The notes below the pieces were generated by a model. That model had not been told where the DNA came from, did not search any database, and worked only from the letters and a program-made list of their open reading frames with translations. From positions 33,924,501-33,988,500 of the forward strand of contig JAYKKI010000008.1 of the NCBI GenBank assembly GCA_039881145.1: a stretch of 64,000 bases of DNA, given 5' to 3'. Position numbers and translations under genes: made by a program. The DNA comes from Druceiella hillmani. Its lineage: Eukaryota > Arthropoda > Insecta > Lepidoptera > Hepialidae. Position 1 is the first letter of the stretch; every line of letters begins with the position of its first letter. Below, piece after piece: positions 24,447 through 35,924 of the stretch.

Positions 24447-26190
24447 TAGAAGATTCGTATATAAGTTCGGTAATATATAGTATACCAATTTGTCCCTACT
24501 TTATTAAGATAGATTATTGTAATAAGTCACTTTTGCGCACTTTAGTATACGTTTATTATAATTGTATTAAATTTTTTGCAAGTACATTGGGTGAAAAATT
24601 ACATAAAATTAATAATTTTGCCTTGTTCCCTTACTATATTATTTTAAGGATATTAAAAAACACAGCCTTATTACATATATTGAGCTGTAAATAATTACAT
24701 ATATTCAAGTCAGTGTAAACATATGAAAAGTTGAAAAAAAATCATTTTAAACAAATAGCCGTTCTTTTAAAATTATTTTTCAATTCATTATGGATAAAAA
24801 TAATGTGTTATGTATATATTATTTATTGATGTATGGCATTCCTGTAAATGTACGGAAATGCACATATTTTTGCAAAATCAGTAAGGCTTCTTTTAGAATT
24901 TTCGCATGTAGATTACCAAAAGTGAAATAGATTGGGGATTAGAAGCCGAAATTACAAAATCTCGACTAATTTATTAGAACGTTTCGGGATCGAAATTATA
25001 TTTTTGAAATTCTTCGATGTTTTTTTAAAGCACTTTTCGTTAGTTAGAGACTAGTGTCTAGATCATATATAAAAGTTGACTAGTGTGACAGATTGGAACT
25101 TGTATTGAACCAGCAAGATATTGCTATGTACATATGATTAATGTTTGTTTTTGTTTCGAGTTTTTGGTTTTAATAATTAGGAGTTTTTAAATTCTGGCAT
25201 AATGCTCGTTTGCAAACTATTAAAAAATTAATCGTGATATTCGTTATTTTATTTTTTTTATTATATATCTATTGCTAGTAAAATAATACTATGTATTATA
25301 ATTGCGATTTTGTTGTCCCGATCGTGACAATATCTCGAACCTGATATTGAGATTAGTATTTACAATTCCCCAAATTTTGAAATTGAAATTTTAATACCCA
25401 AATGAAGGTATATAACGATTATATTTTTGTTATGATACATCATAGATTTTCCAAAACGATTAGTTAACATTTTTGAAATTTATTTTCACATTACAATTCT
25501 ACTGTTCTCTGGTGTCGTGGATATTACATCTATCTTACACGCTTGTCACCAGTTCGTCTTGGCCGGAATCACATTTTTAGGGTTGTTTAACTTAAAATTG
25601 AAAACGGAAGCTTTATAAGATCACTGACGTGTGTGTTCGTATGTCCGTCACAGCTATAGTTTTCAGAAATCGTTTGATGTAAACATTTTGAATTTGGCGC
25701 AGTAGTAAAACATATTAACATATCGCAATAAATAATACTCAATAATATTCACGTGGAAATTATTGGGAGGGCAAATTAAGTACTCGAAAAAAATTTTTAA
25801 ATTTCACATATAATGTGGGGAGTCATTTGAAAGGACTAATTATAATGGTTTCAAAAATATTCTCTATTTTTTCATAATTGTATATATCGTATATATTCAG
25901 TGAAATGCTGAAAAATATTTAAAAACACATCTCCACCTCCTATTTCCTCTTTTTGAAGTTCACGCAAAGGTTCTAGAAAAACTAAGGCGATTATTTTAGA
26001 TGTCCGATTTTCTCACAAATTTTGCTATACAGCCATTTGAAAGTTGGCATAGTTACACATGCCCACGCATTTGGTATATATTTTATACCACCAGCTTTTT
26101 TAAAATATTCATATAATAATTAAAGCGAAAGTAAATATAGATCTCACAATTTTTTTCTCTTTTTATATATTTGTGTGAAATATACATTTG
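21640..26190 (+). repeat. Right arm of the large inverted duplication
   Basis: This is the plus-orientation partner of 17,430-21,340. Inside lie a C block (22,730-23,150) and a family L' repeat (from about 25,565: TTTTTAGGGTTGTTTAACTT, GATCACTGACGTG, GTCCGTCACAGC). Relative to the left arm there is extra sequence of about 1.2-1.4 kb at 23,590-24,985, which includes an (AT)n tract; it is either an insertion here or a deletion there. The inner ends of the arms nearly meet, for example TGTCTTTAATGCAAAGG at about 21,646 against TGTGTCTTCAATGCAAG on the other strand near 21,320. The long open frame at 24,161-24,694 runs through the (AT)n tract and is not a gene. Confidence 0.85.
24401..24442. repeat. 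(AT)n microsatellite
   Basis: A dinucleotide tract inside the segment that is present only in the right arm of the inverted duplication. Confidence 0.95.
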
Positions 26191-26329
26191 TAAATACTTT
26201 AAATTGACCAGTTTTGTACGATAATTAGGTTAAATTTACAAATAAAATTAGATAATACAGTATTTTTTACAAAAAAATTCACCCAATAAATATTTTGTAA
26301 GTAAAATAATTTTTAGTTGATAAATTTTC

Positions 26330-26690
26330 ATTCAACAAATTCGTTAGGAGAAAAAAGAACTTTCTAATTTAGATACCAAAGAATATGCAGCTTTTAAAAA
26401 TGGAAGGTGACAATAAAACAATATTCATTTTTATGAATACTTAAGATTTAATTATATACATCAATCAAAAATTCTATTCTCATGTGAATCAATAGATTCA
26501 CTGAGAATAGAATTTTCAGAGTTAGATCTTTCATTAACGCCAAATTGCAGATTTTTTTCGTATGTAATCCAAATGAATACATACGAAATATGTATTCATT
26601 TGGATAAAATACTCCTCCAATTTTAGTGACCGAAATTATTTCAAATGAAGTAGTACAGACCTTTATCAATTTCTTGAATTTTGTAAAAGC
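26330..26690 (+). repeat. F block, first copy, with two hairpin insertions
   Basis: AACAAATTCGTTAGGAGAAA, then TTTCATTAACGCC and GACCGAAATTATTTCAAATG match the F blocks at 31,555, 39,200 and 51,490. Only this copy contains two small palindromes. One is 26,467-26,489 with 26,495-26,516 (AAAATTCTATTCTC ...). The other is 26,567-26,583 with 26,589-26,605, where ATCCAAATGAATACATA pairs perfectly with its inverse. Confidence 0.7.
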
Positions 26691-27189
26691 TTACATAGAT
26701 AAGCATTTTCATAGGACGCTTTGATTTAAATAACTCATTCGTAGTTTGGTACATGGGTTTCTCAAGATCTTGTAAATTATCACTGCATTTGAATGTCATG
26801 AATTAATAAAAACAATATGCAGAAACAGTATGCAAAATGAAAATTTATTTTTATTATAATTTGGCTGTATTATTAATGACCAGTTAAAAGTGTACAGTCG
26901 AGGTAATCTCAAATACTGATCAATTCAGGAATCTTGTGCAAAGTTAAGTGATGTAATAAAGTAATTTTGGGCAAAAACAGCCCTCGGAAATGTTTGTTCA
27001 ACAATATCGAGTTTGAAAAGAGGGTAATATATGTAGAAAATACCAATTCAAAAAATAATTGCAGTCTTCCAATTTAAAGCTATAAATGAAGTAAAAATAA
27101 TATTCATTACGAAATATTTTTCCGAATTACTAATTAAAGAGTCCTGATAACATTGTGTAATTTTCGAGTCTCTATTATAAATACCAAAT
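26691..27189. other. Non-coding DNA, nothing recognised
   Basis: AT-rich sequence between an F and a D block. No gene or known repeat was seen. Confidence 0.4.
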
Positions 27190-28000
27190 AAAGATTTGTA
27201 GTTATTTTATCATGTCTGGACGATATTCTCATCATCTCTATTTAAATATACTTGGCGATGTAAACAATTTGATTCTATAAATGACCAGATAAACTATTAT
27301 TGTGAAAAAGTAACCACTAGCACGGTTTTAAACCACTAGCACGGTATTATGACAAACTGAACTAGTTTGAATTTTGTTAGAAATAACAATATGATTAATT
27401 TATTTGTCGTTGAGGAATATATTTATTTTTCACTGCTAAAAATTAAATGCTATGCTATATGATTTAATAAAAAAGAAATGACACATTTTCTGTAAAATAT
27501 ATTATGACAAGTTTTGACAATAAATCACACAGTATACAATTAGATATTATTTTTACTGCTTGTAGGCTTAAATGTAATTCAATTTATTATTGCTCAGCCA
27601 TTATTTCTTAAATTTATTACGTTTTTTTCCATAAAAGTCTGTTCAATTTAATAAAAAATTAATATATATTTATAGCACTGCGTATTTTGTAGCTTGCGTT
27701 TTCCGTTATGGACAGATCGTGAATAAAAATATTATTAAAATAATCCTTTTTAAATAGAAGTAACAAATAGGTATTCAACATGGCATATCAAATAAAAAAT
27801 TTGTTAAGTGAATTTAAATAAAAGATATATCTTAATTCAAATCGTAGGCGTTTGGGCTATTGATATAAATTAAATGAAATTATAGAAGTATAAATTAAGA
27901 AATTGTAAACAGTGTTTAAATTCCCAATATTGTTTTTCTGATATTGTATGTATTAGAGAAAAGAAATTTTTATATTTCATTGTCTCTTAATTATTAATTT
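27190..28000 (+). repeat. D block
   Basis: CATCTCTATTTAAATATACT, later AATTAAATGCTATGCTATAT, TTTTGACAATAAATCACACAG and TGCTTGTAGGCTTAAATG match, in order, the sequence at 46,560-47,230 and 59,770-60,470, and more weakly 32,830-33,450. It contains a short tandem duplication of AACCACTAGCACGGT at about 27,312-27,345. Non-coding. Confidence 0.65.
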
Positions 28001-28309
28001 AAGATTCTAAAATAAATTAAATTGTTGAAATTAAATACAGTTACACAGCTTCAATTCTAAACAGAAATATAATTTTCCAATTTACATGGCTTTAGAGAAA
28101 ACCATAAATATGAAACCAGTACGAATATAAGGTCGAATCTTTCTAATAAAAATCTTGTCGGTCCAATTAATCAACCTGCCGATACTGAGCAAGCAATCTA
28201 CCGATATTTATCAGCCCGAGCATATATGTACCCTGGAATATTAATAACCAAAGTCACCTTTGTTAACCTAAATTAGATTTAGAAAGAAATGAAAATAAAA
28301 TAAATATGA

Positions 28310-28530
28310 AACAACGTTACACAGCGAGTTTATTTCACTATAATTTAAAATTTTTCAACTGAAATAGTGAAGAATGTGGGTAATTGGTTGAAATAAGAAT
28401 CTAGATGCCTGCCACGTAGCGGAAATGTCATGAAATTTGAAAATGATGCTTTCCTTTTTAACCGTTTAAGTGTCAGCTATATAAGTATCATGATGGACTA
28501 TTTTTATTCCTGAAATTATTATGTATCGTC
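28310..28530 (+). repeat. B block
   Basis: GTTACACAGCGAGTTTATTT, GGTAATTGGTTG, GTAGCGGAAATG and ATGCTTTCCTTTTTAACCG match the B blocks of the left array (3,690 and 7,690) and those at 55,500 and 62,690. Confidence 0.65.
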
Positions 28531-28689
28531 TTGAAAATTCGTCAGAGAATTTTCATGTCCAATGATTTTAAAATAGTTTTTCATCTTTGTGCTTTGATGA
28601 TATTAAAATATAACTAGAGTTTTCATTTTTAAGTACTTAAATATTTATGTGCGTATTGCTATAGATTTCCATTATTTAGAAATATTCAA

Positions 28690-29310
28690 AGTACGACGAG
28701 AAGGACAATACGAGAAAGTACTTCAATACGAGAAGTGTCACATACAAAGGCGCATATGTAATACCCACCATTATGCCCAACACATTATAGCTTTTCAAAT
28801 CATGCAAAAAAATTTGTAAAGTTGGAATGTCTTAATCAAAATTTATTCAAGAAGGGAATGAAGAAGATTTTAAAGTTAGAGGGTTTAAGAGTGAACTTTG
28901 AGATGGCGGATATTAGATCACAATGTTTCTACCATCTCGATATATCAAATATTAGGTAAGACATGGACAACTATATTCTATTTAAAAGCACACTGGCGGA
29001 ATATGACTACGTTCTTATTATTATCAGTGCGACTTATCTCTTTCTCTCCACAGGTTAAACTTAAATTGATCATCAAACTTGACAAAAAACACAAAATACA
29101 ATTTTTCGAACTACAATACCATTCTGAACGCGTTATTGAGCCATACGCCTCATTATAGTACAGACGTCACAATGTCTTATTACCAAAATATATATAAACG
29201 CAATATTATCTCTTTATTTTAAAAACTAAAGGTGCTTCTTTGACGTTCCTATTTTATACAACTGCCAGTACATTCCACCGTCTGTAAAGTAATATTTGTA
29301 AAAAAAACCA
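28690..29310 (-). repeat. C block in inverted orientation
   Basis: The reverse complement reads ACGCGTTCAGAATGGTATTG, then AACCTGTGGAGAGAAAGAGA. This corresponds to ACGGGTTTCGAAGGGTATTG and AACCTGTGGGGAGAAAAGAT in the C block at 37,290-37,690. The plus-strand open frame at 28,898-29,158 is therefore an accidental frame in an old repeat. Confidence 0.65.
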
Positions 29311-30025
29311 ATTCGAATGATTACATTGTGGAGAGTTGTGGCCTTACACTTATACGGCCAGGACCGTGAGTTTCTTTTTTGTTATTGAGAAAACTACATC
29401 TGGCCATCATGTGGCGCAAGGACGATATTTTTGGGGTAATAAATATGAAGTAATTATTTCATATAATTTATACATTTTATATAATTATTTGTATTTAATT
29501 TTATACATAATAACAGGCAGTTTTGATATATCTTTGCTTGCTTTATTTATCGAAATATGGAATCCGTTACCATCATCAGTTGTCCACATGAAACACTGTA
29601 AACTATTTGAAAATACTGAAGTTCTGTAAACCACAGCGAAACTTTACTTTTTTGCTTAGCTTAAATTTCATCTCTTCCAGATGAAATTTTCCCTCAGCTA
29701 TATCTAAAAATCTGTATTGAGTCTTTACTTCAACCAGCCCTATTAAAAATTTAAAGAAGACTTTTTTATATCCAGTTTATATTTATATCATAAAATAAGA
29801 TCAAATTCGAGCTTTGCATATTAAATATCTGCCATAATATTAAAAAAAGTAAATGACACGCGATTTATTTTGTTTTTAATTATTATTTTATTTGGAAATT
29901 ATTATAATAAATATTAAATATTTATTTTGCTAGATTTTACTAAGAAAACGCAACGATAAAACGCGTTAGGTCAAAAGCTACTCTAAGATAAGTTTACAAA
30001 GTAAAACTTGGGTTTTCCTAGAAGG
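29311..30025. other. Non-coding DNA, nothing recognised
   Basis: A 97-codon open frame (29,336-29,629, plus) is present but is AT-driven, with Tyr, Ile and Leu dominating, and resembles nothing that I know. No other feature was seen. Confidence 0.35.
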
Positions 30026-30528
30026 AATTAAAAAACCTGTAAAGCAAGATTAGAACTCGCACTTCTATTCTGTACACATTGAGATGCTTCAAAAAATATT
30101 CATTTTTTACAACATAAATATATACAAATTACCTACTATAACTTTCACAGGCGTAAAACAAATTATTTATATAAAGGTATCCACATAGAACTAAAAACCA
30201 TTGTTTTTTGGATTTTTCTCTGTACTTGTGCTATAAGACTTTCCTTATGCCGACTTTCCAGATTGTCGGTCGACTAAGATACCCTGCATGTTTTCATGGT
30301 CAGTGAGTAAGACCATTGTATGAATATAAAAATTCGCTTTAAAGAGTGGTGTTTTTTGTTGCGTTAACCAAAAAACTTGAAAGCTTTACATAAATGTAAA
30401 GCAATAGATCTTAGTATATGATATCTCAAGTTGTTTTTGAGAAAAAAGGTTTTGACTAATAGAACGACAGATGGAAGTATAACCAAGCGATCCTATAAGG
30501 ATTACGTTTTTTTTCATTTTGAGGGACT
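30026..30528 (-). mobile_element. Full-length family L dispersed repeat, inverted
   Basis: The minus strand reads, in order, a head AGTCCCTCAAAATGAAAAAA, TCCTTATAGGATCGCTTGG, GTCAAAACCTTTTTTCTC, TTGGTTAACGCAACAAAAAA, GCAGGGTATCTTAGTCGACC, GTCTTATAGCACAAGTACAG and a tail AGAAGTGCGAGTTC followed by a T run. This is the same architecture and length (about 500 bp) as the copy at 893-1,386. It is the best match in the window to the lepidopteran repeat that I remember. Together with the inverted C block next to it, it suggests that about 28.6-30.6 kb was inverted relative to the rest. Confidence 0.75.
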
Positions 30529-31554
30529 ATTTTAAAAATGAAAAATTACGTGACTCTTTGGTTATTTTAAATTCTTAGATAAATTATAAAGTAAAATGAA
30601 AACTTTTTAAAAAACCTAGCAATGTGTGATTACAAACAGAATTACGGATGTTACTTAAGCATGATATTATAAGGTAATTTCTCGGTATATAAGACAGCTT
30701 TCTCTTTTATTATGTCCATGAGAATGACTCAAAAATATATAATTAATTATATTTTGTATTAATATCGCTTTAATTTCTATTTACGTATACTTCTGAGTTA
30801 AATTTTATTTGCAGAAAAAAATAAACAAGATAAATTGAGTTGTCAGCCTTAAAAAAGTCATTTCAATTCATTAAAATTATACCATCGGACTGATACGAAT
30901 TATGTTTCACATTACACAAATAAACTACTGTAAGTATGTACAAATTAAAAATTAAAATATTAAAATTTGATAAAATTTGGAAGATGATGGATACACTAGA
31001 ACTAAAAAATTTGCGTGCGAAACTGGAAATAAATGTTTAAACCCTATATTATATTAATAAATAAATAATGAAGCTAATGGATCAGTCCATTAGGTCCATC
31101 TATATTACGTATACTGTATTATAATCTCCATTTACACTTTTACAGGCTCGACAAGCCTTGATGTATTGTCTGTCCAGTATTTAATAGAGTGTGACATACA
31201 CTGACCCATGATATTTCAGCCCCAAAAAAGGATTTATATTTTTATGATAGATTCAGTCGTAAGTGACCCGGTTAAGAAAGTAGTCTTTGCATTAAGGTTG
31301 GACTTATTTTCTACAAAAAACAATTTTCTTCTAAATCTTAATGATAATTAATATAATTGTATAATTTTTTTAAATAGAGTACTACATCTTCTTCAAAATT
31401 CAATTTCCAGGCACAAATGGAAAAGTATTGCTATCAAATTAAAATAATTCAATTCATTCTGCGAATATTTAATTGAAAAAAGTCTTTCTGGAGAAAAGAA
31501 TTCACCTAATTATATAATTTATAATTCAAAATCCGCAATAACCGCTATTCTTTA
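30529..31554. other. Non-coding DNA, nothing recognised
   Basis: AT-rich sequence with no identified gene or repeat landmark. Confidence 0.4.
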
Positions 31555-31870
31555 AATTTTTATTCGACAAACTCGTTAAGCGAAAAGAAAACTTTACGTA
31601 TTTAATACCAATGAATGTATAGATCTCAAAAATGCAAAGAAACCGTCAAACGATATCCAACTTCGTCAAGACTTCAGATTTAATTATTTAAATTATCCAA
31701 TCAAAAGTCCAGTTGCCAGGTGGGGCTTGCTGTCAGACATTTCATTAACGCCTTCGCCTTTGTAACTTTCCATTTTTAATTCCAATTAATATTCCTCGAA
31801 TTTCAGCGGTCGGAATTATCTTGAAATGAGAAATTTTACTAATTTCATGACAATCACAAGAATTTAGTAT
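31555..31870 (+). repeat. F block, second copy
   Basis: ACAAACTCGTTAAGCGAAAA, GATTTAATTATTTAAATTAT, TTTCATTAACGCCTTCGCCT and CCATTTTTAATTCCAATTAA are close to the F blocks at 39,200 and 51,490. The sequence at 32,150-32,220 (ATAAATGGCTAGGGAATTGA) matches what follows the (AT)n tract in those later copies, but here there is no (AT)n tract. Confidence 0.75.
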
Positions 31871-32829
31871 TAATAATCTGGTTCAGTTTTATAGTCTTAA
31901 AAAATTATTGACTTATTTTCATGTGAGTTTTTGCTATGTATATACAATCGATGTGCTGAAAAGGTACATATTATAGGTGAATATAATAGCAAATTTACAT
32001 TGAAATAGTATTGTTTCTTGGGTTATAGCCACACAAACATATTATACACAAAGGCGATAAATTATAAAAGAGCCACAAAACCAGATTCAGTAATCATATT
32101 CATATATAAAATTCAGTAATCGTAAATATATTTTAAAGAATTTATTTGTGAATTTATAAATGGCTAGGGAATTGACTGACTGGTATATTAATGCACAGAT
32201 CCAATTGCTGGGTCAAATTTCACCTAAATAAAAATAAATAGTTTTAGCCCATAAACATCCACGCATCCGTCAACGGTAAAAATAGTTATGTCCCCATGAG
32301 GTACTTATATAACATCGTACCCTCAAATTTCTATTCCTGCAGCACGATCACATTGGTGTCTCATGAGTTAATTTACTTTCACACTCAAATGCATTCTTCA
32401 AGCCTAAACATTTTATTAATTTCTAAGCCATTGTCTCTCACAGCACGGATTTGTTTCAGAAATTTTGCATTGAATCATAGATTCTATTTTGTATTTACAT
32501 TAGTATTTTTTGTAATTACTGTAATTTCATAAACAGTGACAATATGTGACAGACATTTGTGGCGGAAGTGGTATCAACTTTAGATTTTGAGGATTGCAGC
32601 ATGGGATGCTTTGATGAAAATATGTAGGAAGTCATATAATAATAAGAATCATAATATAACACACCATCTATAAAAGAACATAATTATGAGCTAAATTTCA
32701 GGCTTCACCGGAAAGGTAGAAATGTAGCAAAACTACAAAAAATCGGAATTTTAATAGTGTATCGAAGACTGATGATTTAACGGTGCATCGTGTCTATTTA
32801 AATCGTATCATAGAAACAACTTCATAACT
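31871..32829. other. Mostly unassigned non-coding DNA
   Basis: Apart from about 32,150-32,220, which matches the DNA downstream of later F blocks, no feature is identified. An open frame of 78 codons at 32,296-32,532 (plus) has no recognisable product. Confidence 0.4.
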
Positions 32830-33450
32830 ATAGAGCTAAATCAATGTGAAAACAAGTATTTCGACAAACTTTGCTCCTTTGAATTGTGACAGAAATAACA
32901 AACTGACCTATTTACTTTTGGAAGAGATATTCTTTTTTTTCATTCCAAGTGTTAATTGCCATTGCCATATTATTTACTCATAATGAACTGAAATTTTCTG
33001 TAAAATAAATTAAGATGAATTTTTAAATATTAAATAAACGACTGACAATTAAGAAATGCTTCCTTTTACCTGTCAAGATTGAAAAACATTTTTATTTTTT
33101 TTCTTTAACATGCAACTGTTAAATTTGTGCATATTGTTCTTCCATTAATTATGGTCTCTGTTAAACACTTTAAATTAATTAAAAAAATATTAGTAAAAAT
33201 TTCACAACTTAGAATTATTAACAACTTTGTAAATTAAATGGCAATTTCTTTTATTAGTTTCCACTTTGTTCTCAAGTACAAGCAACAGTTTCTTTGAAAC
33301 GACCTTGTACATTTCCCCAAGCTTTTGCTTAAATCACCATGACTAATTGAAATAAATAAATTATTACGAAATTTTGCTGTAGTCTATAGCACCATATATT
33401 CTTTGGACGTCCTGTTATGGAGAATGATAATGATGGACCGTCGGTTTTTG
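32830..33450 (+). repeat. D block, diverged
   Basis: GAATTGTGACAGAAATAACA, then TTTTCTGTAAAATAAATTAAG and, near the end, TCCTGTTATGGAGAATGATA match the D blocks at 27,190 and 46,560 in the same order, with considerable divergence. Confidence 0.5.
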
Positions 33451-33599
33451 TATTAGTGGACCCATAGCTTTTAGCCACATGGCTTCATCAAACATCCATA
33501 TTAATTCTAAGCATTAATTTCAAGTATTTGGAATAGTCTTTAGTTTACATAGTTCATAGTAATATTAGTTTTTAATTATGAATATGATTTTTGACATCT

Positions 33600-35410
33600 C
33601 TGAATAGCAGATTTTGCTTATTCAAAATTATTTCAACACCATGTCCATATGAACAAATTTGCACACAAAAGTGCTTAGATAATCACAGCTAGTATGATGA
33701 TTGAAAGAATTGTAGATCGACTATGTGTTCTTTACTTATTTCACTACGAATATACCCTTAAAAGTCTTATTATAATGCATGAGTGTGGGCTCAATTGCCG
33801 TCAAAAGGGATGTTAACGCATAGAAGAGGTTTTTATCGAAACTTTAATAGTGAAGGCAAATGATAAAATGATTTCGATATCATGCTGTTGTACGTATTTA
33901 CATATGGATTGGAGCTTATACAAGATAGGCATCGTTTTGCGCTATACTTAATTTCATAAAAAAGTGTATATGGAGTATCAATATTATATATAGTATATTT
34001 TGATTTGGCCTATAATGTTTGATACAGAGAACAATTAACGCTATGTAGCTATGGATTATAATGACAATGCTTCGTGTAATAGTTAGATAACCCCTTTCTA
34101 ACAGTTACAAGAAATTATTACAATTTATTAAGTTTCAATTTGCGCAGAGTAAATATTAGTTTTTATTTAGTGAGCATGTCAAATAACGTAAATGTAAGTT
34201 GGAATTTCGTCCCGGCCAGTCTTAATTTTTTCAGATTCATTAAAAATCAATTTGGATTTTGCAGTAGTTTCTTCATAAAATTAATCATAATTTTATGTTA
34301 GTCTGAAAATTACCTTAGAGACATTTAAAATTCGTGGGAGTGAGATTTTCTGTAAGAATGTTGTTGAAAGAAAGCCACGTATTTATATTCTGCAAGAGTA
34401 TTGTTGAAACAAAGCCATTCAAATATTTTTCAGAATTAACCTTTTTATCACTAAAACACGATCAAACAGAAATACTAGTAAAATCTATTGATATGAGTTA
34501 AGAGTTAATTGCATGAGTTAAGAGGTAATTATGAATAATTTTGTCCTTGTTGAACGTTTAAAAGAATACATATGAATGTTTATCTTTTTAGGAAACCGAT
34601 TTATTAATCTAGAATCTTAGTTTGTCTATTTAGATAATACTTAATAGTTTTACAATCCATTTAAACTTATACGTGTATTACGGGATTTGGCGTTAATATA
34701 CAACAAAACACGGTCAATGTGATAATACTTTTGGAAAACTGTAAACGTTTTGACATACTTTCTTTTGTGTTTCGTAACCGAATAACAAAAAATAGAACTC
34801 TTTCAATTTCGTGATATCTGTTTGTCCATCTCTTGGTTCGTATTATGGTATCACAACTCTTTCAACTTAAGTCCTATCATAATTATATTTTATAGTTTTA
34901 ATTGTTTTTACGAATACATATAATTTGTGAAAAATATTTTTTACGGCTGCTATTCGATAGGATAGTATCGGTGTCATAAAATAAATCTTTTAAAATTCAA
35001 TCAAAAATTAAATTTGCATTTTTTCGGTACCTTTTCAAGAGATATGAATACCTGTCTAAATGAATATATAAAATTCCCAAAGCTCATGAAAACGCTGCAC
35101 AGTGAAAGGAAATATCATAAAGGAAATTTTTTTTGGGTTAATTTGCATTAATAAGTTAAAGAGATTTAGGCATTTATTTTCCATATTCATTTTTCATATT
35201 AATCATTTATTTGGCATTTATTTTTCATATTTACATAGTTTAATAGAAATACTAGGCAATTGTTTAATAAAAATACTATGCATAATCAATTTTTTAAATT
35301 TATGTATATAGACACCCAAATGGGTACGAAATTCCTAGTTTGTGTCCTACTCATACATAACAGGCTTATTTATATTTAAATAGATATTGATATGGATTCA
35401 TATACAAAAA
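33600..35410 (+). repeat. Partial, older copy of the ~13 kb unit (unit 0)
   Basis: 33,600-34,480 matches 41,870-42,750 and 34,490-35,410 matches 45,290-46,180, so the ~2.5 kb between those two parts is missing here. Landmarks are an A block at 33,690-33,965, TAAGCATGTCA-type words near 34,170, GAATTTCGTCCCGGCCAG, the GTTAAGAGTTAATTGCATG duplication near 34,500, and a second lepidopteran-type repeat head (TTTCGTAACCGAATAACAAA) near 34,770. A paralogous ~2.7 kb segment that holds a dead transposase in units 1 and 2 is absent at about 35,410-35,440. Confidence 0.7.
34765..35300 (+). mobile_element. Second lepidopteran-type dispersed repeat (family M)
   Basis: The head TTTCGTAACCGAATAACAAA, then AGAACTCTTTCAATTTCG and TCTGTTTGTCCATCTCTTGG, resembles a very common lepidopteran repeat beginning GTTCCGTAGCCGAATGGC with runs of GTCTGTC. 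Sister copies lie at about 45,520 and 58,785 inside units 1 and 2. Two better-preserved heads lie at 42,975-43,100 and 54,995-55,130. Non-coding. Confidence 0.6.
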
Positions 35411-35924
35411 TTTTAAAAAAACTTTATGTATAAATTTTTTTTAGATTTGAACTCTAAAGTATTATTTTAAATGTTTGTCACTGAATAAGAAATATTCCTT
35501 TATATGTATATCAGCAAGATTTGGTAAGATACATCAAATGAAGAGAACACTTTAATTTCAAATTAAATACATTTACGTCTTTTTTTTATTATTACTGAAC
35601 TTATCCACAAATAACTTCCAAATAAGTACATAGATTTAGAAGCATACATTAAATAATTCGTAATAGTATTAAAATATTTAATATCGTTTCTTTGATATTT
35701 TATGTAACATAGGATAATTTCCTTTCATATTCTATTTTCTCCTAAAGAAATTAAAAAAATTAAACTCAATCATAGAATTAAAATCCTGATCCTTTACTCC
35801 TCTAAACTCTTAAAGGGAATCCAAATTCCCTTTCAGAGTTTGAATATGTGGTTTTAGAGAAAATTGATGCAACTTGTACGAACATAAAATAGACTCTCTT
35901 TAATAAATGTTTTGCCTAATATTT

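Noticed and set aside
24161..24694. A 177-codon plus-strand open frame, the longest in the window.
   Set aside because: It starts at a TTG, runs through an (AT)n tract that encodes Tyr-Ile repeats, and resembles no protein.
28898..29158. An 86-codon plus-strand open frame.
   Set aside because: The DNA is an inverted C block, a non-coding repeat present about nine times in the window.
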